A DNA stretch of 64,000 nucleotides, taken from contig CM075770.1 of assembly GCA_037974665.1 (NCBI GenBank), forward strand, positions 61,267,850-61,331,849. Direction: 5' to 3'. Position numbers and translations under genes: made by a program. Shown here in pieces: positions 1-15,300 of this stretch (the first letter of the stretch is position 1; the number at the start of each line of letters is the position of its first letter). The notes under the pieces are model-generated. The model saw nothing but the letters and a program-made list of their open reading frames with translations, was not told the DNA's origin and ran no database searches. The DNA is from Ehretia macrophylla. Lineage: Eukaryota; Streptophyta; Magnoliopsida; Boraginales; Ehretiaceae.

Positions 1-2349
1 GATGTTAACTAAATTTAGTTATTTAATATAAAATTAATTAATTTATAATTTATAATAACAAATTTTGGTTTTTGAATACCATTTTGTAGCCCCGTGGAGG
101 CCATTGGCCACCAAACGGCGACAAAAAGTAAAAGTTTTGTGGCCATTTGTTCACTAATAGATATGTAGGGCTACAAATTAAAAATATAAATCAAATTGTT
201 TATATAAATAAATAAATTCATTTATTTAGAATAAAATTAATAATATAAATCAAAAGTTATTTTTAGATAATATAAAACTTATTTACAAAATTTAATGTTA
301 AATAAATTAAGTTATTTAATATAAAATTAATTAATTTATAATTTATTATAACAAATTTTAATTTTTGAATATTATTTTGTAGCCCCGTGGTGGCCATTGG
401 CCACCAAATGGCCACAAAAAGTAAAAGTTTTGGGGCCATTTGGTTGCCAATTGATATGAAGGGACTACAAATTAAAAATATAAATTAAATTGTTTAAATA
501 AATAAATAAATTCATTTATTTATAATAAGATTAATAATATAAATCAAAAGTTGTTTTTAGATAATATAAAACATATTTACAAAATTTAATGTTAAATAAA
601 TTAAGTTATTTAATATGAAATTAATTAATTTATAATTTATAATAACAAATTTTAAAATTTGAATATTATTTTGTAGCCCCGTGGTGGCCATTGGCCACCA
701 AACGGCCACAAAAAGCAAAACTTTTGGGGCCATTTGGTCGCTAATAGATATGAAGGGGCTACAAATTAAAAATATAAATCAAATTGTTTATATAATTAAA
801 TAAATTCATTTATTTAGAATAAAATTAATAATATAATCAAAATTTATTTTTAGATAATATAAAACATATTTACAAAATTTAATGTTAAATAAATTTTGTT
901 ATTTAATATAAAATTAATTAATTTATAATTTATTATAACAAATTTTAGTTTTTGAATACCACTTTGTAGCCCCGTGATGGCCATTGGCCACCAAACGGCG
1001 ACAAAAAGTAAAAGTTTGGTGGCCATTTGGTCGCCAATTGATATGAAGGGGCTACAAATTAAAATTTTAAATTAAATTGTTTATATAAATAAATAAATTC
1101 ATTTATTTATAATAAGATTAATAATATAAATCTAAATTTGTTGTTAGATAATATAAAACATATTTACAAAATTTAATGTTAACTAAATTTAGTTATTTAA
1201 TATAAAATTAATTAATTTATAATTTATTATAACAAATTTTGGTTTTTGAATACCATTTTTGTAGCCCCGTGGAGGCCATTGGCCACCAAACGGCGACAAA
1301 AAGTAAAAGTTTTGTGGCCATTTGTTCACTAATAGATATGTAGGGCTACAAATTAAAAATATAAATCAAATTGTTTATATAAATAAATAAATTCATTTAT
1401 TTAGAATAAAATTAATAATATAAATCAAAAGTTATTTTTAGATAATATAAAACTTATTTACAAAATTTAATGTTAAATAAATTAAGTTATTTAATATAAA
1501 ATTAATTAATTTATAATTTATTATAACAAATATTAATTTTTAAATATTATTTTGTAGCCCCGTGGTGGCCATTGGCTACCAAATGGCCACAAAAAGTAAA
1601 AGTTTTGCGGCCATTTGGTCGCCAATTGATATGAAGGTGCTACAAATTAAAAATATAAATCAAATTGTTTATATAAATAAATAAATTCATTTATTTAGAA
1701 TAAAATTAATAATATCAATCAAAATTTGTTTTTAGATAATATAAAACATATTTACAAAATTTAATGTTAAATAAATTAAGTTATTTAATATAAAATTAAT
1801 TAATTTATAATTTATTATAACAAATTTTAATTTTTGAATATTATTTTGTAGCCCCGTGGTGGCCATTGGCCCCCAAACGGCCACAAAAAGTAAAACTTTT
1901 GGGGCCATTTGGTCGCCAATTGATATGAAGGGGCTACAAATTAAAAATATAAATCAAATTGTTTATATAATTAAATAAATTCATTTATTTAGAATAAAAT
2001 TAATAATACAATCAAAAGTTATTTTTACATAATATAAAACATATTTACCAAATTTAATGTTAAATAAATTTTGTTATTTAATATAAAATTAATTAATTTA
2101 TAATTTATTATAACAAATTTTAGTTTTTGAATACCACTTTGTAGCCCCGTGGTGGCCATTGGCCACCAAACGGCGACAAAAAGTAAAAGTTTGGTGGCCA
2201 TTTGGTCGCCAATTGATATGAAGGGGCTACAAATTAAAAATATAAATTAAATTGTTTATATAAATAAATAAATTCATTTATTTATAATAAGATTAATAAT
2301 ATAAATCTATATTTGTTTTTATATAATATAAAACATATTTACAAAATTT
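1..2349 (+). repeat. Two copies of a 4-monomer higher-order repeat (about 1.17 kb)
   Basis: Four distinguishable monomers (boxes near 88, 381, 675, 968) recur in the same order (boxes near 1263, 1556, 1850, 2143). Each set opens with the variant ATGTTAACTAAATTTAG, at 2, 1177 and 2351. The first monomer of each set carries GTGGAGGCC and TTCACTAATAG, the second and third carry GGCCACAAAAAG, and the fourth carries ACCACTTTGTAG. Copies differ by scattered substitutions and 1-bp length changes. After 2349 the order is lost. This pattern is expected from unequal exchange duplicating a block of monomers. Confidence 0.8.
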
Positions 2350-2567
2350 AATGTTAACTAAATTTAGTTATTTAATATAAAATTAATTATTTTATAATTT
2401 ATTATAACAAATTTTAGTTTTTGAATACCATTTTGTAGCCCTGTGGTGGCCATTGGCCACCAATAGGCAACAAAAAGTAAAAGTTTTGTGGCGATTTGTA
2501 GCTAATAGATATATAGAGGCTATTAATTAAAAATATAAATCAAATTGTTTATAGAAATAAAAAAAAA

Positions 2568-2633
2568 TCATTTATTTATAATAAAATTAATAATATAAAT
2601 TCATTTATTTATAATAAAATTAATAAAATAAAT
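2568..2633 (+). repeat. 33-bp tandem duplication inside one satellite monomer
   Basis: The segment starting TCATTTATTTATAATAAAAT occurs at 2568-2600 and again immediately at 2601-2633 with one difference, lengthening this monomer. The same duplication appears in a monomer at 17513-17578, so both monomers probably descend from one lengthened ancestor spread by array rearrangement. Confidence 0.85.
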
Positions 2634-3056
2634 CAAAAGTTGTTTTCAGATGATATAAAACATATTTACAAAATTTAATGTTAATTAAATTAAGTTGTTT
2701 AATATAAAATTAATTAATTTATAATTTATTATAACAAATTTTAGTTTTTGAATACCATTTTGTAGCCCTGTGGTGGCCATTGGCCACCAAACAACGATAA
2801 AAAGTAAAAGTTTTATGACCATTTGTTCGATAATAGACATGTAGGGGCTACAAATTAAAAATATATACCAAATTCTTTATATACTTAAATAAATTCATTT
2901 ATTTAGAATAAAATTAATAATATAAATAAAAATTTATTTTTAGGTAATATAAAACATATTCACAAAATTTTATGTTAAATATTATTTGTTATTTATTATA
3001 TAATTAATTAATTTATAATTTATTATAATAAATTTTAGTTTTTGAATACCATTTTG

Positions 3057-6000
3057 TAGCCCCACAGTGGCGATTGGCCACCAAAACAACGACAAAAATG
3101 AAAACTTTGTTGGTCATTTTGTCGCCAATAGATAGGAAGAGGCTAAAAATTAAAAATATATATCAAATGGTTTATATAAATAAATAAACTCATTTATTTT
3201 AGAATAAATTTAATAACATAAATCAAATTGTGTTTGTGGATAATATAAAACATATTTACAAAATTTAATGGTTAATAAATTTATTTATTTAATGTAAAAT
3301 TAATTAATTTATAATTCATTATAACAAATTTATGTTTTTGAATGCCATTTTGTAGCCCCGTGGAGGCCATTGGCCACCAAACGGTGACAAAAAGTAAAAG
3401 TTTGGGGGCCATTTGGTCGCCAATTAATATGAAGTTGCTACAAATTAAAAATATAAATCAAATTATTTATATAAATAAATAAATTCATTTATTTATAATA
3501 AGATTAATAATATAAATCAAAAGTTGTTTTTAGATAATATAAAACATATTTACAAAATTTAATTTTAAATAAATTAAGTTATTTAATATAAAATTAATTA
3601 ATTTATAATTTAATATGACAAATTTTAGTTTTTGAATACCATTTTGTAGCCCCGTGGTGGCCATTGGCCACCAAACGGCGATAAAAAGTAAAAGTTTGGG
3701 GGCCATTTGGTCGCCAATTAATATGAAGTTGCTACAAATTAAAAATATAAATCAAATTATTTATATAAATAAATAAATTCATTTATTTATAATAAGATTA
3801 ATAATATAAATCAAAAGTTGTTTTTAGATAATATAAAACATATTTACAAAATTTAATTTTAAATAAATTAAGTTATTTAATATAAAATTAATTAATTTAT
3901 AATTTAATATGACAAATTTTAGTTTTTGAATACCATTTTGTAGCCCCGTGGTGGCCATTGGCCACCAAACGGCGATAAAAAGTAAAAGTTTGTTGGCCAT
4001 TTGGTCGCCAATTGATATGAAGGGGCTACAATTTAGAAATATAAATTAGATTGTTTATATAAATAAATAAATTCATTTATTTATAATAAGATTAATAATA
4101 TAAATCAAAAGTTGTTGTTATACAATATAAAACATATTTACAAAATTTAATGTTAACTAAATTTAGTTATTTAGTATAAAATTAATTAATTTATAATTTA
4201 TTATAACAAATTTTTGTTTTTGAATACCATTTTGTAGCCCCGTGGAGGACATTGGCCACCAAATGGCGACAAAAAGTAAATGTTCAGTGGCCATTTGTTC
4301 GCTAATAGATATGTAGGGCTACAAATTAAAATTATAAATCAAATTGTTTATATAAATAAATAAATTCATTTATTTAGAATAAAATTAATAATATAAATCA
4401 AAAGTTGTTTTTAGATAATGTAAAACTTATTTACAAAATCTAATGTTAAATAAATTAAGTTCTTTAATATAAAATTAATTAATTTATAATTTATTATCAC
4501 AAATTTTAGTTTTTGAATGCCATCTTGTGGCCCAGTGGTGGCCATTAGTAACCAAACGGCCACAAAAAGTAAAAGTTTGGTTGCTAATAGATATGATGGG
4601 GCAACAAATTAAAAATATAAATTAAATTGTTTATATAAATATATAAATTCAATTATTTAGATTAAAATTAATAATATAAATAAAAAGTTATTTTTAGATG
4701 ATATAAACATATTTACAAAATTAAATGTTAAATAAATTTTGTTATTTAATATAAAATTAATTAATTTATAACTTATTATAACAAATTTTAGTTTTTGAAT
4801 ACCACTTTGCAACCCCGTGGTGGCCATTAGCCACCAAACGGCAACAAAAAGTAAAAGTTTGGTGGCCATTTGGTCGCCAATTGATATGTAGGGCTACAAA
4901 TTAAAAATATAAATTAAATTGTTTATATAAATAAATAAATTCATTTATTTATAATAAGATTAATAATATAAATCAAAAGTTAATTTTAGATAATATAAAA
5001 CATATTTACAAAATTTAATGTTAAATAAATTTATTTATTTAATATAAAATTAATTAATTTGTAATTTATTATAACAAATTTTAGTTTTTGAATACCACTT
5101 TGTAGCCCCGTGGTGGCCATTGGCCACCAAACAGCGACAAAAAATTAAAAGTTTGGTGGCCATTTGGTCGCCAATTGATATGAAGGGGCTACAAATTAAA
5201 AATATAAATTAAATTGTTTATATAAATAAATAAATTCATTTATTTATAATAAGATTAATAGTATAAATCAAAAAATTGTTTTTAGATAATATAAAACCTA
5301 TTTTCAAAATTTAATGTTAAATAAATTTAGTTATTTAATATAAAATTAATTAATTTGTAATTTATTATAACAAATTTTAGTTTTTGAATACCACTTTGTA
5401 GCCCCGTGGTGGCCATTGACCACCAAACGGCGACAAAAAGTAAAAGTTTGGTGGCCATTTGGTCGCCAATTGATATGAAGGGGCAACAAATTCAAAATAT
5501 AAATTAAATTGTTTATATAAATAAATAAATTTATTTATTTAGAATAAAATTGATAATATAAATCAAAAGTTGTTTTTAGATAATATAAAAAATATTTACA
5601 AAATTTAATGTTAAATAAATTTTGTTATCTAACAGAAAATTAATTAATTTATAATTTATTATAACAAATTTTAGTTTTTGAATACCACTTTGTAGCCCCG
5701 TGGTGGCCATTGACCACCAAACGGCGACAAAAAGTAAAAGTTTGGTGGCCATTTGTTCGCCAATTGATATGAGGGGGCTACAAATTAAAAATATAAATCA
5801 AATTGTTTATATAAATAAATAAATTAATTTATTTATTATAAGATTAATAATATAAATCAAAAGTTGTTGTTAGATAATATAAAACATATTTACAAAATTT
5901 AATGTTAAATAAATTAAGTTATTTAATATAAAATTAATTAATTTATAATTTATTATATCAAATTTTAGTTTTTGAATACCATTTTGTAGCGCCGTGGTGG

Positions 6001-9000
6001 CCATTGGCCACCAAACAGCGTTAAAAAGTAAAAGTTTTGTGATCATTTCTTCGATAATAGATATGTAGGGGCTACAAATTAAAAATATAAACCAAATTGT
6101 TTATATACTTAAATAAATTAATTTATTTAGAATAAAATTAATAATATAAATAAAAATTTATTTTTAGATAATATAAAATATATTTACAAAATTTTATGTT
6201 AAATATTATTTGTTATTTAATATAAAATTAATTAATTTATAATTTATTATAATAAATTTTAGTTTTTGAATACCATTTTGTAGCCCCGTAGTGGCGATTG
6301 CCCACCAAACGGCGACAAAAATGAAAACTTTGGTGGCCATTTTGTCGCCAATAGATAGGAAGAGGCTAAAAATTAAAAATATATATCAAATGGTTTATAT
6401 AAATAAATAAACTCATTTATTTAGAATAAATTTAATAATATAAATAAAAAGTTGTTTGTGGATAATATAAAACATATTTACAAAATTTAATGGTTAATAA
6501 ATTTATTTATTTAATGTCAAATTAATTAATTTATAATTTATTATAACAAATTTATGTCCATTTTGTAGCCCCGTGGAGGCCATTGGCCACCAAACGGCGA
6601 CAAAAAGTAAAAGTTTGGTGGCCATTTGGTCGCCAATTGATATGAAGGTGCTACAAATTAAAAATATAAATCAAATTATTTATATAAATAAATAAATTCA
6701 TTTATTTATAATAAGATTAATAATATAAATCAAAAGTTGTTTTTAGATAATATAAAACATATTTACAAAATTTAATTTTAAATAAATTAAGCTATTTAAT
6801 ATAAAATTAATTAATTTATAATTTAATATGACAAATTTTAGTTTTTGAATACCATTTTGTAGCCCCGTGGTGGCCATTGGCCACCAAACGGCGATAAAAA
6901 GTAAAAGTTTGTTGGCCATTTGGCTGCCAATTGATATGAAGGGGCTACAAATTAAAAATATAAATTAAATTGTTTATATAAATAAATAAATTCATTTATT
7001 TATAATAAGATTAATAATATAAATCAAAAGTTGTTGTTAGATAATATAAAACATATTTACAAAATTTAATGTTAACTAAATTTAGTTATTTAATATAAAA
7101 TTAATTAATTTATAATTTATTATAACAAATTTTTGTTTTTGAATACCATTTTGTAGCCCCGTGGAGGCCATTGGCCACCAAATGGCGACAAAAAGTAAAA
7201 GTTTAGTGGCCATTTGTTCGCTAATAGATATGTAGGGCTACAAATTAAAAATATAAATCAAATTGTTTATATAAATAAATAAATTCATTTATTTAGAATA
7301 AAATTAATAATATAAATCAAAAGTTGTTTTTAGATAATGTAAAACTTATTTACAAAATCTAATGTTAAATAAATTAAGTTCTTTAATATAAAATTAATTA
7401 ATTTATAATTTATTATCACAAATTTTAGTTTTTGAATGCCATCTTGTGGCCCAGTGGTGGCCATTGGCAACCAAACAGCGACAAAAAGTAAAAGTTTGGT
7501 TGCTAATAGATATGATGGGGCAACAAATTAAAAATATAAATTAAATTGTTTATATAAGTAAATAAATTCATTTATTTATAATAAGATTAATAATATAAAT
7601 CAAAAAAATGTTTCTAGATAATATAAAACCTATTTTCAAAATTTAATGTTAAATAAATTTAGTTATTTAATATAAAATTAATTAATTTATAATTTATTAT
7701 AACAAATTTTAGTTTTTGAATACCATTTTGTAGCCCCGTGGTGGCTATTGGCCACCAAACGGCGACAAAAAGTAAAAGTTTAGTGGCCATTTGTTCGCTA
7801 ATAGATATGTAGGGGTACAAATTAAAAATAAAAATCAAATTGTTTATATAAATAAATAAATTCATTTATTTATAATAAAATTTATAATATAAATCAAAAG
7901 TTGTTTTTAGATAATATAAAACATATTTACAAAAATTAATGTTAAATAAATTAAGTAATTTAATATAAAATTAATTAATTTATAATTTATTATAACAAAT
8001 TTTAGTTTTTGAATACCATTTTGTAGCCCCGTGGTGGCCATTGGCCACCAAACGGCGACAAAAAAGTAAAAGTTTGGTGGCCATTTGGTCGCCAATTGAT
8101 ATGAATGGGCTACAAATTAAAAATATAAATTAAATTGTTTACATAAGTAAATAAATTCATTTATTTATAATAAGATTAATAATATAAATCAAAAAATTGT
8201 TTTTAGATAATATAAAACCTATTTTCAAAATTTAATGTTAAATAAATTTAGTTATTTAATATAAAATTAATTAATTTGTAATTTATTATAACAAACTTTA
8301 GTTTTTGAATACCATCTTGTGGCACAGTGGTGGCCATTGGCCACCAAACGGCGACAAAAAGTAAAAGTTTGGTGGCCATTTGGTCGCTAATAGATATGAA
8401 GGTGCTACAAATTAAAAATATAAATCAAATTGTTTATATACTTAAATAAATTCATTTATTTAGAATAAAATTAATAATATAAATCAAAAGTTATTTTTAG
8501 ATAATATAAAACATATATACAAAATTTAATGTTAAATAAATTTAGTTATTTAATACAAAATTTATTAATTTGTAATTTATTATAACAAATTTTAGTTTTT
8601 GAATACCATTTTGTAGCCCCGTGGTGGCCATTGGCAACCAAACGGCGACAAAAAGTAAAAGTTTGGTGGCCATTTGGTCACCAATTGATATGAAGGGGCA
8701 ACAAATTAAAAATATAAATTAAATTGTTTATATAAATAAATAAATTTATTTATTTAGAATAAAATTGATAATATAAATCAATAGTTGTTTTTAGATAATA
8801 TAAAAAATATTAACAAAAATTTAATGTTAAATAAATTTTGTTATCTAATAGAAAATTAATTAATTTATAATTTATTATAACAAATTTTAGTTTTTGAATA
8901 CCATTTTGTAGCCCCGTGGTGGCCATTGACCACCAAACGGCGACAAAAAGTAAAAGTTTGGTGGCCATTTGTTCGCCAATTGATATGAGGGGGCTACAAA

Positions 9001-11826
9001 TTAAAAATATAAATCAAATTGTTTATATAAATAAATAAATAAATTTATTTATTATAAGATTAATAATATATATCGAAAGTTGTTTTTAGATAATATAAAA
9101 CATATTTACAAAATTTAATGTTAAATAAATTAAGTTATTTAATATAAAATTAATTAATTTATAATTTATTATAACAAATTTTAGTTTTTGAATACAATTT
9201 TGTAGCCCCGTGGTGGCCATTGGCCACCAAACAGCGATAAAAAGTAAAAGTTTTGTGGCCATTTGTTCGATAATAGATATGTAGGTGCTACAATTTAAAA
9301 ATATAAATCAAATTGTTTATATACTTAAATAAATTCATTTATTTAGAATAAAATTAATAATATAAATAAAAATTTATTTTTAGATAATATAAAACATATT
9401 TACAAAATTTTATGTTAAATATTATTTGTTATTTAATATAAAATTAATTAATTTATAATTTATTATAATAAATTTTAGTTTTTGAATACCATTTTGTAGC
9501 CCCACAGTGGCGATTGGCCACCAAAACAACGACAAAAATGAAAACTTTGTTGGTCATTTTGTCGCCAATAGATAGGAAGAGGCTAAAAATTAAAAATATA
9601 TATCAAATGGTTTATATAAATAAATAAACTCATTTATTTAGAATAAATTTAATAATATAAATAAAAAGTTGTTTGTGGATAATATAAAACATATTTACAA
9701 AATTTAATGGTTAATAAATTTATTTATTTAATGTCAAATTAATTAATTTATAATTTATTATAACAAATTTATGTTTTTGAATACCATTTTGTAGCCCCGT
9801 GGAGGCCATTGGCCAGCAAACGGCGACAAAAAGTAAAAGTTTGGTGGCCATTTGGTCGCCAATTGATATGAAGGTGCTACAAATTAAAAATATAAATCAA
9901 ATTATTTATATAAATAAATAAATTCATTTATTTATAATAAGATTAATAATATAAATCAAAATTTGATTTTAGATAAAATAAAACATATTTACAAAATTTA
10001 ATTTTAAATAAATTAAGCTATTTAATATAAAATTAATTAATTTATAATTTAATATGACAAATTTTAGTTTTTGAATACCATTTTGTAGCCCCGTGGTGGC
10101 CATTGGCCACCAAACGGCGATAAAAAGTAAAAGTTTGTTGGCCATTTGGTCGCCAATTGATATGAAGGGGCTACAATTTAGAAATATAAATTAGATTGTT
10201 TATATAAATAAATAAATTCATTTATTTATAATAAGATTAATAATATAAATCAAAAGTTGTTGTTAGATAATATAAAACATATTTACAAAATTTAATGTTA
10301 ACTAAATTTAGTTATTTAATATAAAATTAATTAATTTATAATTTATCATAATAAATTTTTGTTTTTGAATACTATTTTGTAGCCCCGTGGAGGCCATTGG
10401 CCACCAAACGGCGACAAAAAGTAAAAGTTTAGTGGTCATTTGTTCGCTAATAGATATGTAGGGCTACAAATTAAAAATATAAATCAAATTGTTTATATAA
10501 ATAAATAAATTCATTTATTTAGAATAAAATTAATAATATAAATCAAAAATTGTTTTTAGATAATGTAAAACATATTTACAAAATCTAATGTTAAATAAAT
10601 TAAGTTATTTAATATGAAATTAATTAATTTATAATTTATTATAACAAATTTTAGTTTTTGAATGCCATCTTGTGGCCCAGTGGTGGCCATTGGCAACCAA
10701 ATGGCGACAAAAAGTAAAAGTTTGGTTGCTAATAGATATGATGGGGCAACAAATTAAAAATATAAATTAAATTGTTTATATAAATAAATAAATTCAACTA
10801 TTTAGAATAAAATTAATAATATAAATCAAAACTTATTTTTAGATAATATAAAACATATTTACAAAATTAAATGTTAAATAAATTTTGTTATTTAATATAA
10901 AATTAATTAATTTATAACTTATTATAACAAATTTTAGTTTTTGAATACCACTTTGCAACCCCGTTGTGGCCATTAGCCACCAAACGGCAACAAAAAGTAA
11001 AAGTTTGGTGGCCATTTGGTCGCCAATTGATATGTAGGGCTACAAATTAAAAATATAAATTAAATTGTTTATATAAATAAATAAATTCATTTATTTATAA
11101 TAAGATTAATAATATAAATCAAAAGTTAATTTTAGATTATTCAAAACATATTTACAAAATTTAATGTTAAATAAATTTAGTTATTTAATATAAAATTAAT
11201 AAATTTGTAATTTATTATAACAAATTTTAGTTTTTGAATACCATTTTGTAGCCCCGTGGTGGCCATTGGCAACCAAACGGCAACAAAAAGTAAAATTTTG
11301 GTTGCTAATAGATATGAAGGGGCAACAAGTTAAAAATATAAATTAAATTGTTTATATAAATTAATAAATTAATTTATTTAGAATAAAATTAATAATATAA
11401 ATCAAAAGTTATTTTTAGATAATATAAAACATATTTACAAAATTTAATGTTAAATAAATTAAGTTATTTAATATAAAATTAATTAATTTATAACTTATTA
11501 TAACAAATTTTAGTTTTTGAATACCACTTTGTAACCCAATAGTGGCCATTGGCCACCAAACAACGATAAAAAGTAAAAGTTTTGTGGCCATTTGTTCTGT
11601 AATAGATATGTAGGGGCCACAAATTCAAAATATAAATCAAATTGTTTATATACTTAAATAAATTCATTTATTTAGAATAAAATTAATAATATAAATAAAA
11701 ATTTATTTTTAGAAAATATTAAACATATTTACAAAATTTTAGGTTAAATATTATTTGTTATTTAATATAAAATTAATTAATTTATAATTTATTATAATAA
11801 ATTTTAGTTTTTGAATACCATTTTGT
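3057..11826 (+). repeat. 11- and 8-monomer higher-order repeats (3.22, 3.22 and 2.33 kb)
   Basis: A marker monomer with CAGTGGCGATTGG or TAGTGGCGATTG in its box has its TAGC at 3057, 6281, 9497 and 11826. The spacings are 3224, 3216 and 2329 bp, or about 11, 11 and 8 monomers. It is preceded each time by a monomer with a TTCGATAATAG- or TTCTGTAATAG-like box, and followed by one with TTTATG(TTTTTGAA). A second marker, TTGTGGCCCAGTGGTGG, lies near 4524, 7444 and 10671. Marker copies at 3057 and 9497 share CCCACAGTGG and AAAACAACGAC, while the copy at 6281 does not, so adjacent units are not always the closest relatives. Confidence 0.75.
3401..3988 (+). repeat. Adjacent near-identical satellite monomers
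   Basis: The stretch 3401-3694 is repeated almost base for base at 3695-3988 (offset 294). Both copies share private variants such as CCAATTAATATGAAGTTGC and TTTAATATGACAAATTTTAG. Most neighbouring monomers in block A differ much more, so this looks like a recent single-monomer duplication. Confidence 0.8.
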
Positions 11827-12339
11827 AGCCCCGTAGTGGCGATTGGCAACCAAACGGCGACAAAAAGGAAAACTTCTGTGGCCATTTTGTCACCAATAAA
11901 TAGGAAGAGGCTACAAATTAAATATATATACGAAATGGTTTATATAAATAAATAAAATCATTTATTTAGAACAAATTTAATAATATAAATCGAAAGTTGT
12001 TTGTGGATAATATAAAACATATTTACAAAATTTAATGGTTAATAAATTAATTTATTTAATGTAAATTAATTAATTTATAATTTATTATAACAAATTTATG
12101 TTTTTGAATACCATTTTGTAGCCCCGTGGAGGCCATTGGCCACCAAACGGCGACAAAAAGTAAAAGTTTGGTGGCCATTTGGTCGCCAATTGATATGAAG
12201 GTGCTACAAATTAAAAATATAAATCAAATTGTTTATATAAATAAATAAATTCATTTATTTATAATAAGATTAAAAATATAAATCAAAAGTTGGTTTTAGA
12301 TAATATAAAACACATTTACAAAATTTAATGTTAAATAAA

Positions 12340-15300
12340 TCAAGTTATTTAATATAAAATTAATTTATAATTTATTATGACAAATTTTATTTGTTGAATA
12401 CCATTTTGTAGCCCCGTGGTAGCCCTTGGCCATCAAACAGCGATAAAAAGTAAAACTTTGTTGGCACATTGGTTGCCAATTGATATGAAAGGACTACAAA
12501 TTAAAAATATAAATTAAATTGTTTAAATAAATAAATAAATTCATTTATTTATAATAAGATTAATAATATAAATCAAAAGTTGTTAAATAATATAAAACAT
12601 ATTTACAAAATTTAATGTTAACTAAATTTAGTTATTTAATATAAAATTAATTAATTTATAATTTATTATAACAAATTTTGGTTTTTGAATACCATTTTTG
12701 TAGCCCCGTGGAGGCCATTGGCCACCAAACGGCGACAAAAAGTAAAAGTTTTGTGGCCATTTGTTCACTAATAGATATGTAGGGCTACAAATTAAAAATA
12801 TAAATCAAATTGTTTATATAAATAAATAAATTCATTTATTTAGAATAAAATTAATAATATAAATCAAAAGTTATTTTTAGATAATATAAAACTTATTTAC
12901 AAAATTTAATGTTAAATAAATTAAGTTATTTAATATAAAATTAATTAATTTATAATTTATTATAACAAATTTTAATTTTTGAATATTATTTTGTAGCCCC
13001 GTGGTGGCCATTGGCCACCAAATGGCCACAAAAAGTAAAAGTTTTGGGGCCATTTGGTCGCCAATTGTTATGAAGGTGCTACAAATTAAAAATATAAATC
13101 AAATTGTTTATATAAATAAATAAATTCATTTATTTATAATAAGATTAATAATATAAATCAAAAGTTGTTTTTAGATAATATAAAACATATTTACAAAATT
13201 TAATGTTAAATAAATTAAGTTATTTAATATAAAATTAATTTATAATTTATTATGACAAATTTTAGTTTTTGAATACCATTTTGTAGCCCCGTGGTAGCCC
13301 TTGGCCATCAAACGGCGATAAAAAGTAAAAGTTTGTTGGCCATTTGGTCGCCAATTGATATGAAGGGGCTACAAATTAAAAATATAAATTAAATTGTTTA
13401 AATAAATAAATAAATTCTTTTATTTGTAATAAGATTAATAATATAAATCAAAAGTTGTTTTTAGATAATATAAAACATATTTACAAAATTTAATGTTAAA
13501 TAAATCAAGTTATTTAATATAAAATTAATTTATAATTTATTATGACAAATTTTAGTTTTTGAATACCATTTTGTAGCCCCGTGGTAGCCCTTGGCCATCA
13601 AACGGCGATAAAAAGTAAAAGTTTGTTGGCCATTTGGTCGCCAATTGATATGAAGGGGCTACAAATTGAAAAGATAAATTAAATTTTTTAAATAAATAAA
13701 TAAATTCATTTATTTATAATAAGATTAATAATATAAATCAAAAGTTGTTGTTAGATAATATAAAACATATTTACAGAATTTAATGTTAACTAAATTTAGT
13801 TATTTAATATAAAATTAATTAATTTATAATTTATTATAACACATTTTGGTTTTTGAATACCATTTTGTAGCCCAGTGGAGGCCATTGGCCACCAAACGGC
13901 GACAAAAAGTAAAAGTTTAGTGGCCATTTGTTCGTTAATAGATATGTAGGGCAACAAATTAAAAATATAAATCAAATTGTTTATATAATTAAATAAATTC
14001 ATTTATTCAGAATAAAATTAATAATATAAATCAAAAGTTGTTTTTATATAATATAAAAAATATTTACGAAATTTAATGTTCAATAAATTAAGTTATTTAA
14101 TATAAAATTAATTAATTTATAATTTATTATAACAAATTTTAATTTTTGAATTTTATTTTGTAGCCCCGTGGTGGCCATTGGCCACCAAACGGCCACAAAA
14201 AATAAAACTTTTGGGGCCATTTGGTCGCCAATTTATATGAAGGGGCTACAAATTAAAAATATAAATCAAAATTTTTATACAATTAAATAAATTCATTTAT
14301 TTAGAATAAAATTAGTAATATAATCAAAATTTATTTTTAGATAATATAAAACATATTTACAAAATTTAATGTTTAATAAATGTTGTTATTTAATATAAAA
14401 TTAATTAATTTATAATTTATTATAACAAATTTTAATTTTTGAATTTTATTTTGTAGCCCCGTGGTGGCCATTGGCCACCAAACGGCGACAAAAAGTAAAA
14501 GTTTGTTGGCCATTTGGTCGCCAATTGATATGAAGGGGCTACAAATTTAAAATATAAATCAAATTGTTTATATAAATAAATAAATTCATTTATTTATAGT
14601 AAAATTAATAATAAAAATCTAAAGATTTTTTTATATAATATAAAACATATTTACAAAATTTAATGTTAAATAAATTTTGTTGTTTAATATAAAATTAATT
14701 AATTTATAATTTAATATATCAAATTTTCATTTTTGAATACCATTTTGTAGTCCCGTGGTAGCCATTGGCCACCAAACGGCGACAAAAAGTAAAAGTTTGG
14801 TGGCCATTTGTCGCTAATATATATATTGATGCTATTAATTAAAAATATAAATCAAATTGTTTATAGAAATAAAAAATTTATTTATTTATAATAAAATTAA
14901 TAATATAAATCAAAAGTTGTTTTCAGATAATATAAAACATATTTATAAAATTTAATGTTAATTAAATTAAGTTGTTTAATATAAAATCAATTAATTTATA
15001 ATTTATTATAACAAATTTTAATTTTTGAATACCATTTTGTAGCCCCGTGGTGGCCATTGGCCACCAAACGGCGACAAAAAGTAAAAGTTTAGTGGCCATT
15101 TGTTCGCTTATAGCATTGTGGTGCTACAAATTAAAAATATAAATCAAATTGTTTATATAAATAAATAAATTCAATTATTTATAATAAGATTAATAATATA
15201 AATCAAAAGTTGTTTTTAGATAATATAAAACGTATTTACAAAATTTAATGTTAAATAAATTAGGTTATTTAATATAAAATTAATTAATTTATAATTTATT

